This document shows positions 1 to 30,844 of a stretch of DNA of 64,000 bases, piece by piece. The translations under genes were made by a program, and so were the position numbers. The stretch comes from Antedon mediterranea (lineage: Eukaryota; Echinodermata; Crinoidea; Comatulida; Antedonidae), in the NCBI RefSeq assembly GCF_964355755.1, contig NC_092676.1:28812288-28876287 (forward strand). The letters are read 5' to 3'. The first letter of the stretch is position 1. The number at the start of each line of letters is the position of its first letter. The notes under the pieces were generated by a model. That model saw nothing but the letters and a program-made list of their open reading frames with translations, had not been told where the DNA came from and did not search any database.

Positions 1-11426
<11,426 letters not shown>

Positions 11427-11783
11427 TTAACACGCTAGTTACCATAGTTACCATAGTTGTAAATAATAACAAATTAATACGCTTGTAGTTTTACCTAACT
11501 ATGTTTGTAAATGAACACTTTTGACTGTTAAAAACACAAATTGCATCAAATACTAAATTAAAGATTATGTCCTAAGATGTGATTGTCTCATAGATATCCT
11601 TAATATATGATCGTATGTACATGAATCCTATACTACATGTGAATGGTAAAGAATAGCATTTTCTGTTTTTAAGAATTGATTATTTTTCTATTAATTTGCC
11701 TAAAATCTTGATTGCAAGTTCATATACTATTTCAGCAACTAAATATGAATGTATAATACTACAGCAATGCATTAAGTACGAAC

Positions 11784-11891
11784 TTAAGCGTGGTTGCCAC
11801 TAGAGACGCAACGCAAGGACGTAGAAGCAACAAGGACAAGCGACCGTTCAAATAATCCATCGATTGTCATTGGTGGGAACCACGCTTAAAG
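11784..11891. mobile_element. Family 2 palindromic MITE (ACGCAACGCAAGGACG)
   Basis: An inverted-repeat element running from 'aagcgtggttgccactagag' to 'ttggtgggaaccacgctt' with 'acgcaacgcaaggacgtag' inside. It lies in the DDB1 3' UTR region, before the AATAAA at 12186, so it is probably transcribed as part of the 3' UTR. Confidence 0.85.
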
Positions 11892-12185
11892 GCTAAGTAC
11901 AATACTACAACAATGCATGAAGTACATACTAAAGGCTTTACTTGAGGTGCTATAGCTTCAGAAACATTTAGCAAGTTTGTAGTTTATACTAGATAAACTG
12001 TTTAAAATAATGTTCGGTTTCACTACAAATCAAATTGACGATTGTTGCAGTAATACTGTATATCTAAATATATAACAATTTGTAACCAATGTTTGGATAT
12101 TATATACCGTATGAGAAATCACAATATCTTTTTTTTAAATTGTTTTCATTGCATTTGTAGCTAACTTTATATATTTTGTAAAGGA

Positions 12186-12191
12186 AATAAA
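12186..12191 (+). terminator. DDB1 polyadenylation signal
   Basis: AATAAA lies about 760 bases after the DDB1 stop codon and is followed by a T/GT-rich stretch. It would give a 3' UTR of about 780 bases. A second AATAAA lies near 12238. Which one is used cannot be told from sequence. Confidence 0.6.
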
Positions 12192-12439
12192 CGTTTCGGT
12201 GTTCTGTTATACATTATATCACTCTCAACAAATTGCCAAATAAACACTTTTTGGGAGTTGTCGATTTGCGATGATTGACGATCAAACATAATTTCAATGT
12301 GCTCAATTGTACACTCAGTTCTGATATAATTCAATAACAAATTGATGTATTCAAATTAGCTGATTTCCTGTCAAATTAATATAAAGTATGTGTCATTTTT
12401 TAATACATTGTTCAATTAAATTTAATTTGTAGAATATAT

Positions 12440-13560
12440 TGAAGCATATTGTACTATAGACTTTTTCCAAAAATGGCCAAATTTCGACCCTTTTCTTTTC
12501 CGCCATAACTGGTTACAAACACTCTATAAGATGATTATAATGCAATATATGCACATATTATATACCAATATTATCGCATAATATATAATAAAGAATTCTA
12601 AAAAGTGGCTATTTTGGCCATTTTTCGAAAAAATGACATGGAAATTTTCGAAAAATGACCAATTTTCGACCCTTTTATTTTTAGACATAAATGGTTACTA
12701 TAGCATAATAAACATGCGCAGAGTCGAATAATGGGTTCTGTGCATGTCAATTATGCTATAGTAACCATTTATGTCAAAAAATAAAATGGTCGAAAATTAT
12801 TTTTAGACATAAATGGTTACTATAGCATAATAAACATGCGCAGAGTCGAATAATGGGTTCTGCGCATGTCAAATATGCTATAGTAACCAGTTATATCGAA
12901 AAATAAAAAAGGTCGAAATTCGGCCATTTTTGGAAAAAATTCCTGTACTATAGTACAGGGAAATTTTCTAAAAATGACCAATTTTCGACCCTTTTATTTT
13001 TAGACATAAATGGTTACTATAGCATAATAAACATGCGCAGAGTCGAATAATGGGTTCTGCGCATGTCAATTATGCTATAGTAACCAGTTATGTCAAAAAA
13101 TAAAATGGTCGAAAATTATTTTTAGACATAAATGGTTACTATAGCATAATAAACATGCGCAGAGTCGAATAATGGGTTCTGGGCATGTCAATTATGCTAA
13201 AGTAACCAGTTATATCGAAAAATAAAAAGGTCGAAATTTGGCCATTTTTGGAAAAAATCCCTGTACTATAGTACAGGGAAATTTTCAAAAAAAGACCAAT
13301 TTTCGACCCTTTTATTTTTAGACATAAATGGTTACTATAGCATAATAAACATGCGCAGAGTCGAATAATGGGTTCTGCGCATGTCAATTATGCTATAGTA
13401 ACCAGTTATGTCAAAAAATAAAATGGTCAAAAATTATTTTTAGACATAAATGGTTACTATCACATAATAAACATGCGCAGAGTCGAATAATGGGTTCTGC
13501 GCATGTCAATTATGCTAAAGTATTGCCAATTTTTTGAAAAAATCCCTGTACTATATATAG
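12440..13560. repeat. Satellite-like block of nested inverted repeats
   Basis: At least five units alternate in direct and inverted form. They contain 'aaatggttactatagcataa', 'aacatgcgcagagtcgaata', 'atgggttctgcgcatgtcaa' and 'cctgtactatagtacagg'. The pair 'catgcgcagagtcgaat...attatgggttctgcgcatg' makes each unit a hairpin. The block lies downstream of DDB1. I see no coding potential; open frames here come from the repetition. Confidence 0.9.
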
Positions 13561-14690
13561 CAATATTATGGCGTATGAATTATGGCCAAATTTCGACCCT
13601 TTACTTTTTCGCCATAACTACTGTAGTTACAAAAAACTTTTAAATGACATAAATTTACTTTTTTGATCACTATACGTTAATTAATAATAAGAATAATCTA
13701 TACAGACTTTTACGCATAATCGAACCCGCGCCAATTCGGTACCACGTTCTAACACACGCACATAGCAAACCTTCGAACCTGTTACTTTCAAACATAACAT
13801 TCTCACAAAGGAAAGGTCGGTAAAAACATATTAAATTTACTACGGCTCCGACATTATCATTATTTCAATATTATCCAAACCAAATGGCTTTCAAACAAGG
13901 TAAGACTAATTAATATTATATTTAGAACTAAATCATTTCTATTTAAAATTATCATTCATATAAACCATAAAATATAATCATATTACGTAAATCCTATCTA
14001 ATAATTTTAATATTTTAGCGTCCTGTATACACAGAAACAAGTACGCAACATAAACTTTCAATCTCCTTCATCTTGAAATAAAATAATTTTTTAAAAAGGT
14101 GAGAAAATTTAAACCTAGTTAACATTAAAACGAACAACGTATATTAAAAAGAGTTTAACAATAATCTTTTTAATAATTTTCTATCCACTCTACAAATTTT
14201 TCATATAAAGATATTGTGGAACCACGTCAGGTCAAGTTCAATATTGAATATCGAAACGTGGCAGGCTGAAGGCGCTTGACCTTTGACAAGATCGCCTAAA
14301 TTTCTAGTTTTTAACCTTACAATACTTGTATTGTATATTCAGGTACAGCCGCTCCATAATCTCTTTGCTTTTCTTCCTTATATCTTTTAACATGAAATTG
14401 TTTTTACTAACAAACATTACTGTTTATACGCCTAGTGTAGTATGTTTTACATCTTTAACATATTTTCATAAACATTTTCATATCGTACAACTACTCGTAA
14501 CAAATTTTCTCAACTTTCTATCATCTAAAAGTCGTAGTTAGTCATGTCTCGGGTCACATTCTATGGTCACCGTACAGGTAGGCTACTACATCAGTACTTC
14601 TATGAATGGATGACTAGTTGGTGACAAGAACGCTAGTTGGTCATACCCAGTACCGTTTTGATTTTACGATCATTCGGGAAACCACCTCAC
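13561..14690. other. Intergenic stretch, no gene seen
   Basis: AT-rich sequence between two blocks of the same repeat family. I see no exon with supported splice sites and no recognisable protein similarity. It may include part of the M1AP 3' flank. Confidence 0.5.
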
Positions 14691-15125
14691 GACGTATAAC
14701 GCAATATATGCACATATATAGCAATATTATCGCATAATAATTGAATTCTAAAAAGTGGCTATTTTGGCCATTTTTCTAAAAAATCCCTTTACTATAATAG
14801 TTCAGAGATATTTTCCAAAAATAGCCAAATTTCGACCCTTTCTTTTTCGCCATAACTGGTTACAAACACTCTATAAGATGATTATAACGCAATATATGCA
14901 CATATAGCAATACTATCACAAAATAATTGAATTCTATTTGGTCATTTAAAAAAAAAAAGGGATTTTCTTTTCAAAAATGACCAAATTTTGACCCTTTTCT
15001 CTTTCGACATAACCGGTTACAAACACTCTATAAGATGATGATAACGCAAACAATTATCGCATAATAATTTAATTTTAAATAGTCCAAAAAATCCCTGTAC
15101 TACAGTACTGTTTTTCGACATATTT
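14690..15125. repeat. Second block of the 12.4-kb repeat family
   Basis: Diverged copies containing 'aaatttcgacccttt', 'gccataactggttacaaaca' and 'ctctataagatgatta', as at 12470-12610. This block borders the 3' end of M1AP on the minus strand. Confidence 0.8.
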
Positions 15126-15191
15126 GGTTACTATAAGTCCATAAGAACACTATCTTTTATCCGAAGTGAAGTCACAATTCTTTGTCACAAT

Positions 15192-18100
15192 TTATAACTC
15201 TGTTGGAAAATCACGACTACTCACAGTAGCTTCTTTATAACCTGGACGTGTGTTATTTGCTTTACTTCCATTGGATGATGAGTTGGTCACATGACCAGAT
15301 TTTAGCGATGGTGTCATAATCACACCTTTTGTTCGGCCTTTTACATTCATCACTTTAGCTGGCTGCAATATTAAACAAATAATATTAGACAAGTTTTAAT
15401 ATCAGATCAGATGTTTTTCTCCCAACTCTAAATACTTTTTCTACCAAGTACATTGAAAATATTAATGAACTAAACACCCTGATGCAAAGCTAATGCACAG
15501 TTACTGCACAGTAGTTACAAACAATTACAATTTAATTGTTGTTTAATTATTATCAATGTTTAAAAACATCTCTAATTACCTTATTTTGATCTTTATTGTT
15601 GTTTTTTCTCTTCTGTTGCCATTGACTACCTTTCATCAATTGTGACATTAATGTTTGGTGTAGATTAGACACATAATAAAGTGGATTGAGTACATCACAC
15701 ACTTCTAGCTGTCAATACATCAAGGAGTAACATTCAGTAACATTAGATTATTGCCACGCACACACGACACACTTCCTTTCAAAGGATATTTTCCGCTTTT
15801 CATTAAAAAAATATATATTTTATTCACCAGGATTGCAAATAAGTTAAATCAAAATCGAAAGAGAGAACCATCAGTTAAGTTAAAGGAATTAGAATAAATT
15901 TAAATAATAATAAAACGGTTAAAACTCTCGTACAAATATATCAATAGTTTTCTACAAAAAAAAAATCTTATTTTCTTATGCTCTGTCAACATTATCAAAA
16001 GTCAAAAGAGTGATGTGCCCAAATATGGTAGTGATATGACATCATCATGGGCACATCACATAAAGTTTGATGGTGTAGACAAAGCTTTAGAACCGGACTG
16101 ATCATTTTTTACTTACCTTTTCAAGATGAGAGCCGACAGCTTCCATAGCATCACTAACAACCCTGTCAACTCTATTGGATAAACTATGCGGTAACAGAAG
16201 CTCTTTACTAGCTACAGGCTTTACTAGAAGACTTGAACCCCCTTCTGATGGTAGAATAACAAAGTGCCCTCTAGGGTTTGGTGTCTTGCCTGCGTAACTT
16301 GGTTGATCATGGGTTGAGTTCTGGCAGGTCAGTAATACCATATCCTAAAATAAAATAGTAAATAAAATAAAAATTGGTTATTATCCAAAGCTCCAATTGG
16401 GAAAATATACCTTGTACTGTCGTATATATATAATTTAATATAAAGAAATTGCATTTATTTATTTTACATTAGTAATAAAGGATCAGTACATCTATAACAT
16501 GTTTTTGTTGTCAAACCTTTTCATGTAAATGTTGACAAAGAGCAGCAAAGTGCTGCTGATTGGTGTCCAATTCTTCCCAATCAAGTTTCCAACACAATGT
16601 GGGCTGCAAAACAAATGGCATTCCAAACACCTGAAGAAGAACAATATTCACAATAATAAGTATGATACATAAGTTAGGCCTTCTACATGCCAATTGCAAC
16701 CACAGTTCCATTGTAAGCATGTCACGCCATTGCAACCAATGCATTCCAACCACATTTCTATTGTAAACACACTCTGTTGCAACCACACTCAATTGCAAAC
16801 ACAGTGACATTGCATCCACAGTGCCATTGCAACCAAAGCACAGTTTCAACCACAGTGCCATTGCAACCACAGTGCCATTGCAACCACAGTGTCATTGCAA
16901 CCACAGTGCCATTGCAACCAGTGCATAGCAACCACTCTCCATTGCAACCACAGTGTCGTTGAAACTACAGTGTCATTAACTCTACATAACCCAATAAGTA
17001 GGAGTAGTAGCATCCGAATTTAAAGGAGGGATACTACAGTACTTACAATAGACTCACAGAGACCATTAGCTCTAACCAACTTGATAGCAGTAAGTTGCAT
17101 CACTGACACTGAGGCTGACTGTTTCTTGCTACCACTTGTAAAGGAGTTCAATTCAGGCAAAATATTCTGAAACAGAAAACATTACAACAATTACACTCAG
17201 TCGATACACACACACACAGTAAACAAGGAAATTATTAAAAAAAACAGACTTACATAAGATGATGCAGTTGGTGGTAGGAGTGATGGGCTTAATATCTGTT
17301 CCCTAATATCACATTTTAAAGTCATTGCACCTGAACCAATATCTATTTATAAAACACACAAATATTGACTTTACATGTGATTGAAAGTTATAGTTTAACA
17401 GTACAGCTCTATTAGTACCTAAAAAAGTGTCCTCTTAACACTGTTTAAGCAGTTGTTGGCTGTAGTGTTAAAACATTGCCATTTTACAGCAAGCATTGCC
17501 TGAATATGAGGTGTTCCCTGAGTAAGGTTTCCCTCTGAATAGTGGTTAGCTGTGGTGTTTCATAGTAAATTGTTCCTTTAACAGGTGTCTTACCATTTAG
17601 TTTCAGGTGTAGATATTCTTTATCTGTACCACAATCATACAGCCAGTGTTTGAAGTGATCACTAATGCTTAGTGTATCTGTTCAAAAACAATGAAAAAAT
17701 GTTCTTCTTCTTTGTAAAAGTAAATTCTCTTACTAATGACTGTAAGACATATAAAGAGGTTATAGATTTTTAAGACAGTTTTTTAATTGCTCACTGTATT
17801 CAAGTCTATAGATGGACGATTCGGTTTAGTTTCAGTTTTGTACACATCTTTTAAATCCACAACAATAGTAAAATTTGTTAAAGCTCTGTCTACACATCAA
17901 ACTTTATGTGACAAAAACATGATGATGTCATATCACTACAATATTTAGGCATACTACCATATTTGGGCACGGTAGTTTGATAGTGTAGACAGAACTTTAG
18001 TAGATATACAATGAAATAATGAAATAATAATAATAATAATAATAATGAAATAATGGTACCATTTGGTACAAGTTTACTTTGCATGATATCCATCATGGCT

Positions 18101-20491
18101 GCCATGTCATCACTTGAATCAGTACTCTGTGAGCTGTCATTCTCATCCAATGGTACACCATTCTCTGTCTCATACACAGTAACTACTTCAATTTTCTGTG
18201 AAAAGTAAATTGAAATTAAACCAAGATAGATAGATGGATGCCTTTTTCCCTCAAGCTCCTGTCAATACTGTTCCGGTGAGCTCTCATATGGGAGCTTCAA
18301 AATGCTGGAGAACCGAGTAGGGTAACTGGTTCATCTGCTTTTCTTCTTTTTTTGGGTTATCTTAAGCTCTATCTATCAAACTTTATCTGACAAAGAAAAT
18401 CTGATTTGCCCATACTGTATATGGACACAATGACATCATATCACTACCATATTTGGGCACATCACATTTTTTTTTGTCACATAAAGTTTGATAGTATGAA
18501 CAGAGCTTTTATACATATTATTGATCATTTTGTGTGTAAAGCTCTTAGAAACATTGTATTTAAAGTTGATATAAGACTACCATTTAATATTATTATTATT
18601 CATGTACTAATGTAAACTAAATAATGACATAATACTCAGATTGAACAAATAATGATTGATGACTAATTTAGTGTCCTCATTCATTTGTAATACCACAACC
18701 TAATACAAAAACTACTAACCCTGATGATTTCTAAGTCTATACTCTGAGCAGCTGCCTCTATCTGTCTTGCAATGGCATTAACATGTTGACATGAAAACAC
18801 AGTAACCTCTAACTGTGTGCTAAAGCCACTCATCTTAAAAGAATGAAAAACAAGTCAATAATAGTTGATTTAGCCTGAGACAGATTTAGCAAACATTTTC
18901 TTTATTCTTTATTTCATTCCAGACCAACAGCGAATCATCACACTAAATCTAAATAAAAACAACTTTAGATACAAAATTTCATTAACATTATAATGTTTCC
19001 TTAATAACAATGCTTTCTGTTGACAGTTGAGTCTAAAGCTCTGCCTACACTATCAAACTTTATGTGACAACAAAATGTGATGTAACCCATATATGGACAT
19101 GATGATGTCATATTACTACCATATTTGGGCATATCACTATCATATTTGGGCATATCAAACTTTTTTTGTCAAACTAGTTTGATAGTGTAGAGAGCGCTTA
19201 AGTGGAGTGTAAGATTTGGTTCATGATAGCACCTGTAGGAAGATAGACAGCTTTTCTCTGCAATAAAAATAAATATTGAATCACCTGTCTAATATGTGTT
19301 GACTGCCGATTAAACTGTAAAACAGCATCTTTTAATCCTTGACCAAATGATGTCGTACTCTGGTCCTCATGCATGTCAGCTTTTAGATGTTTCAACTCCA
19401 GCAAAGCATTGTAAATCTGTTGAAAGTTGCCTCTAACATTTTGTAACGGAAGCAAACACTAAAAAAAGGAAAAAGCACATTAGGGCAGGAAAATATTGGG
19501 GTTGAAGTTTATTTAAAACAAAAGTCATAATAACAGATGCATGTTGCGGGCCACTTAAATGATTAGAATCAACTTATTTTTACTGTTTAAAGACAAAAAA
19601 GGTTATCCGATCGCAATAGGAACATATAGTATTTATTTTTTCATTAAAAATGTAGTTTGTGATAGGGATACATAATAAAGTAATGGGGCTGTAACATATC
19701 AAGTCTTTTTGGCACAAACAAATGAGTTTGAACTTAATACATTAATAATACACATACCTCTGAGTACCTATGAATGGCTGATATACTGAAGTAAGGTACT
19801 CTTGGAGGGCCTGCTAAGCTGCAAACAAGAGCAAAAAACTCTTCTAAACATGAGTGTATGTTTGCGCATACTTTGTTATTAAACGGTGGTGTAAAATCAA
19901 CAAGCAACACATGGGCTGGAAAAGACAAAAATGAGATTTTGGTTGTCGACATGTTTCATATGACGATTGATACATCTAGGCCCTAGGCATATCTATTATT
20001 ATAATGATATAGGAATTTAATTTTCATTTAATTTTTATTCTTGCACCAAACAATTATTTTGCCTTCTTCTATTTTATTTATTCTTTGTTCTCTAAAATAG
20101 GCCTAGGTTTTTAGGGACTAGGCTAGTATAGTGTAGTAACTAAGGCTACTAAGACATGTGTGTGTACTGTAAATACCTGCCTGTACTAAAGTCTGGAGCT
20201 AGCCCTAGGCTATAATAGGCCTATCTAGGCCTAGACCCCTTTTTGACAAGTAGGCCTAGCCTTGGCCTAGCTAGGTAGCCTCCTTCCTAGTCTATGGTAC
20301 ACTACTCTACTACTAGCCTAGCTAGGTAGGCCTAGACTCTAGAGTAGCCTAGTCATAACGCCAGATTTATAATCTCGGTTTTCATAATTTAATTCAAATA
20401 TTTATACAATCATTTTATTTTATTATAATACACAAATGTTACCTGGTTGTCTGTGAAATAAGATTCTTTTGTTTGTTTTGTTCGCCTGCAT
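15192..20491 (-). CDS. M1AP: Meiosis 1 associated protein (M1AP), complete
   Basis: M1AP is a germ-cell protein needed for male meiosis in mammals, where it works with the ZZS recombination proteins. Twelve coding exons on the minus strand are in phase: 20443-20491, 19758-19915, 19285-19458, 18720-18833, 18060-18195, 17594-17677, 17254-17330, 17047-17166, 16517-16630, 16117-16344, 15580-15708 and 15192-15362. They give 517 residues; human M1AP has about 530. Strong matches include a block ending PTLCWKLDWEELDTNQQHF (human has PTSCWQLDWDELETNQQHF), ANGLCESI, and the stretch around VKPVASKELLLP (human VKAVATRELMLP). The start ATG (20489-20491) is chosen because it alone carries phase 1 into exon 2; two nearby ATGs are in another frame. 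The basic Ser/Asn-rich C-terminus is poorly conserved. An ATTAAA on the minus strand at 15068-15073 could be the polyA signal. Confidence 0.93.
15978..16090. mobile_element. Family 1 palindromic MITE, short
   Basis: 'gctctgtcaacattatcaaa' to 'ttgatggtgtagacaaagct', with one inner unit. It lies in an M1AP intron, about 27 bases from the splice site at 16117. Confidence 0.85.
16690..16975. repeat. CATTGCAACCACAGTG minisatellite in an M1AP intron
   Basis: About 15 imperfect copies of an 18-bp-like unit 'ccattgcaaccacagtg', with spacing variants of about 18 to 36 bases. Copies become more regular toward 16850-16950. It lies between the M1AP exons at 16517-16630 and 17047-17166. The two opposing ORFs across it are repeat artefacts. 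Confidence 0.9.
17879..18000. mobile_element. Family 1 palindromic MITE
   Basis: 'aaagctctgtctacacatca' to 'tttgatagtgtagacagaac', in an M1AP intron. A short AAT/AATGAAAT repeat follows at 18010-18054. Confidence 0.88.
18363..18510. mobile_element. Family 1 palindromic MITE
   Basis: 'ttaagctctatctatcaaac' to 'tttgatagtatgaacagagc', with the inner 'catatcactaccatatttgg' segment, in an M1AP intron. Confidence 0.85.
19033..19200. mobile_element. Family 1 palindromic MITE
   Basis: 'aaagctctgcctacactatc' to 'tttgatagtgtagagagcgc', with two inner 'catatttgggcatatcacta'-type units, in an M1AP intron. Confidence 0.88.
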
Positions 20492-20815
20492 ATTGCATGT
20501 GCATGGCCGCCGACGAAGTTTTAAAAGTCGCCTGCCAGCCGCTCAGCAGCCAGTTTTCAAGCAAACCGTGTGGGTATTAGGCACGCCGAAATCAAAGAGA
20601 CGTCTGGATTCACGACTAAACAAACTTTTTTTAAGTTTGAGAACTAGCGCTATAATATATATCTTTAACACATAATATTAGACAGGTTATTCAATATTTT
20701 GTCAATATTTTGTCAATATGCATTCCAGTTTATGTTACTAGAATAGTTTTACTAATATGATGAGGACCTGAAAGCAAAGGAAAAAGCATTATAGAGGTTG
20801 TTTTGCCCACATTTC

Positions 20816-20821
20816 TTTATT
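20816..20821 (-). terminator. Polyadenylation signal of the unrecognised 317-residue gene
   Basis: AATAAA on the minus strand, about 40 bases after the TAA stop at 20862-20864. It implies a very short 3' UTR and ends this gene about 325 bases before the M1AP start codon. Confidence 0.6.
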
Positions 20822-20861
20822 AGGAAATCATCATTTATCGTTAATTGTGATTTTAGTTGAT

Positions 20862-22319
20862 TTAAAAATAGACATCGAAATCACAATCTGATGCGTCGCT
20901 CGTTTCATCATGCTGTTCAGGAATAGCAAGTAGAGGCTGTGCAACAGACAGACGACGGGTAGTCATCGAGCTACGACGTTCACCGACGACGGCGACCGGG
21001 CTCTCTGCACCGTCTCTATAACGTTGGTTGAAATCACGCTCAGTGACAAGTTCGACAGACAACACTTTCTGAAGCTTTGTCTGTTCTTCCTACGAGAAAT
21101 AAGTACAGAACTACAAATTAAACTACTGAACAAATGACAATGCTGTGGATATCAGTGGCTGGAACACAATGGAGATACAAAATAAAAAAGCAAAAACCTA
21201 AATCGAAACAATAAAGTAAAACCCCGAGTAAAACAGCCAGAATAATTCGCAGAGATTTCATGGAACACTATCCCTTCATAAATATGAGACTTCGAAATAA
21301 TTATATTTTAGTGTAGGGTCCTACCTCACTCTTGCCTTGTTGTTCTTGTTGTTGTTCTTGTTGACACATGACACAAGCAATGTCACCTCTCTTTACGTTT
21401 TCATTCATGAATGTCGTTTCCTCCACATTCGATTTTTGTTCTTCAAGCGATATATCATTTGTTTTTTCTGTACCTGTACTGTTGTTAACACCACTCGAGT
21501 GGGGTATATCTTCTTCGCGTGGGTTTATTGTCTCGTCACTTGTGGACGGTTCATTTTCAGACTTGATCGCACTGCTCGTCTTGGTGTTGGAGGGAGGTGG
21601 TGGTACAACAGGAAACTCTAAATCTTCGATGACAAGGTTGTCTTCAATTATAGGTCTTCTTATAACGCGTCGATATGTTGTTTTTTTCTTTTTTCTTGCC
21701 TTTTTCAATATCATCTCTGTATCTAAACATTTTACAAAATATTCTTATCATCTTGATCATAGTAAAAGTTATTATCTTCATATTCAATTCAACATAAACA
21801 AATCATAGGCAAAATCAATTGTCAAAATTTGCTATCGTAATCACCGCATATTAAAAAAAATCATTTCATATTTACCATCAGTATGCGCTTCTTTGTATGC
21901 CTGACGTGGAACCAAGTCTTCTTCATCGGAACTGCTGACGTCAGAATCACTAGTACTCACCACCACGTCACACATTTCATCATAGTTCTTGATAAAGTTG
22001 GCGATGTATATCGCAGCAGCACTTCTTTCACGTTGGCTGTTTGGGTCATCCCTAAAAGATACCATGTGTGGAACTGTTATTCAAAACAAATACTGTAACT
22101 TGTGGTTTCATTTATTTAATATCCACAACAATTTACGTAGGCCTACGGTAAAGTGACGTACCTTTGTCCATCTTGGTCTGCATTGATGGGTTCGGTCGAA
22201 GCGGGTCTTTCAACGTCGTGGCCGTCCTCGTGACTTTTTCTTTCTTCAAAATTCGCGCACTTTTTCTGTTCGTTTTGTTCTTTCGGATCAAGTGGTAATT
22301 TCGATCCTGGGCACCCCAT
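20862..22319 (-). CDS. Unrecognised 317-residue acidic/basic protein with MGC N-terminus
   Basis: Four exons (22162-22319, 21876-22051, 21325-21716, 20862-21089) join in phase to 317 residues plus TAA. I do not recognise the family. The N-terminus MGCPGSKL has Gly2 and Cys3 and would suit N-myristoylation plus palmitoylation, so a membrane-linked protein is possible. Next come a short hydrophobic helix-like AIYIANFIKNYDEMCDVV, a Ser/Asp/Glu run (SSSDEEDLV), a basic patch (KKARKKKKTTYRR) that could be a nuclear signal, a Pro run, a Gln-rich CVMCQQEQQQEQQ stretch, and an acidic C-terminus ending DCDFDVYF. There is no signal peptide or clear domain. A frame-shifted overlapping ORF in the first exon lacks a consistent downstream join. 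The gene lies in tandem between ZC3H11A and M1AP, and its upstream flank (22440-22500) is unusually rich in GCGC/ACGCG. Confidence 0.75.
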
Positions 22320-23044
22320 GACATGTTTTGAACCCCGGCTACATCACCATCGACCAATTGGACATGGGGGTGGGTCCGGTGAGGTGGTGTGTGGGTGAAC
22401 AAGATCAGAGAGCTTGCCGTTTATTGTACTTAGCAACTAAAATTACGCGTTTACTACCGGGTTTATGCGCGAACGCGCAATTTAAGTACGCGCGTACGTG
22501 TAATACATTGCAATGCTAGCTGATACTACACATATTTTTAGCAATAACAAAAAACAAATAATTTTAGTATAGCTTCTTTTTGTCTAATCAACAATGATTT
22601 AATTCCCGTCTTTGAAATGAAACACTCGTATTAAAATTATACATTCCATTTTTTACAACTTAATTCAATTATAACAAAACAAATTAATAATATGAATAAT
22701 TATGAATGCAAAATTAACATCAAATTTCTAAAACCGACAATTATTTAAAATTATATGAATAATTAAGTCAAAGGGTTGAAATAACTAGGCCAAATCTTAT
22801 TACAATTTGACATTTAATTTACAGTTCAGCCAATTATAATTATTAATAATTAAAACTGTTAATAGTATTTAGTATTAGGCCTACTTTTCATGATTTTTAA
22901 TATCGTTTTATTTTACTTTACCACCAAATAATCAACAAAAAAACAACATGCAGACATTTTGCATAATGTAACTTTGGTTGAGCCTTCTAGAACGTGTATA
23001 TTTTGTTGTGATAAATAATAGTAACGCTCAGTGGCCTATTAAGC

Positions 23045-23050
23045 TTTATT
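23045..23050 (-). terminator. Possible ZC3H11A polyadenylation signal
   Basis: AATAAA on the minus strand, about 300 bases beyond the ZC3H11A stop codon. The AT-rich flank makes chance occurrence possible. Confidence 0.4.
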
Positions 23051-23349
23051 TTGTATATTTTATGGATATAACAAATTGTCTATATAGTGTACCTTTTGCT
23101 TTATAATAATCAATAATATGATATTCAATAATAGATACCACTTTATACAAAAACAAAAATATTTAGCAATGTCAATGCTGCAATGCATGTATGAACAAGC
23201 AATATAAATTATTTTGCAAATAATTTAGCTTCTTTTAGAAACTAATTTGTTACATTATTATATATTATTCTAATCACAATTTGGAATGAGATTAGATAAA
23301 TCAAAACATATCACTTCGATATTTGCATTGTTAGGTTGACCTTTGACAT

Positions 23350-30823
<7,474 letters not shown>

Positions 30824-30844
30824 TCTTGATTTTAATCAAATCTA

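Noticed and set aside
21337-21808. Plus-strand ORFs opposite exon 3 of the 317-residue gene
   Set aside because: They are shadow frames of the minus-strand exon, with no splice context.
22133-22402. 89-residue minus-strand ORF overlapping the MGC start exon
   Set aside because: It begins without a good ATG and has no in-phase continuation, while the MGC frame joins four exons.
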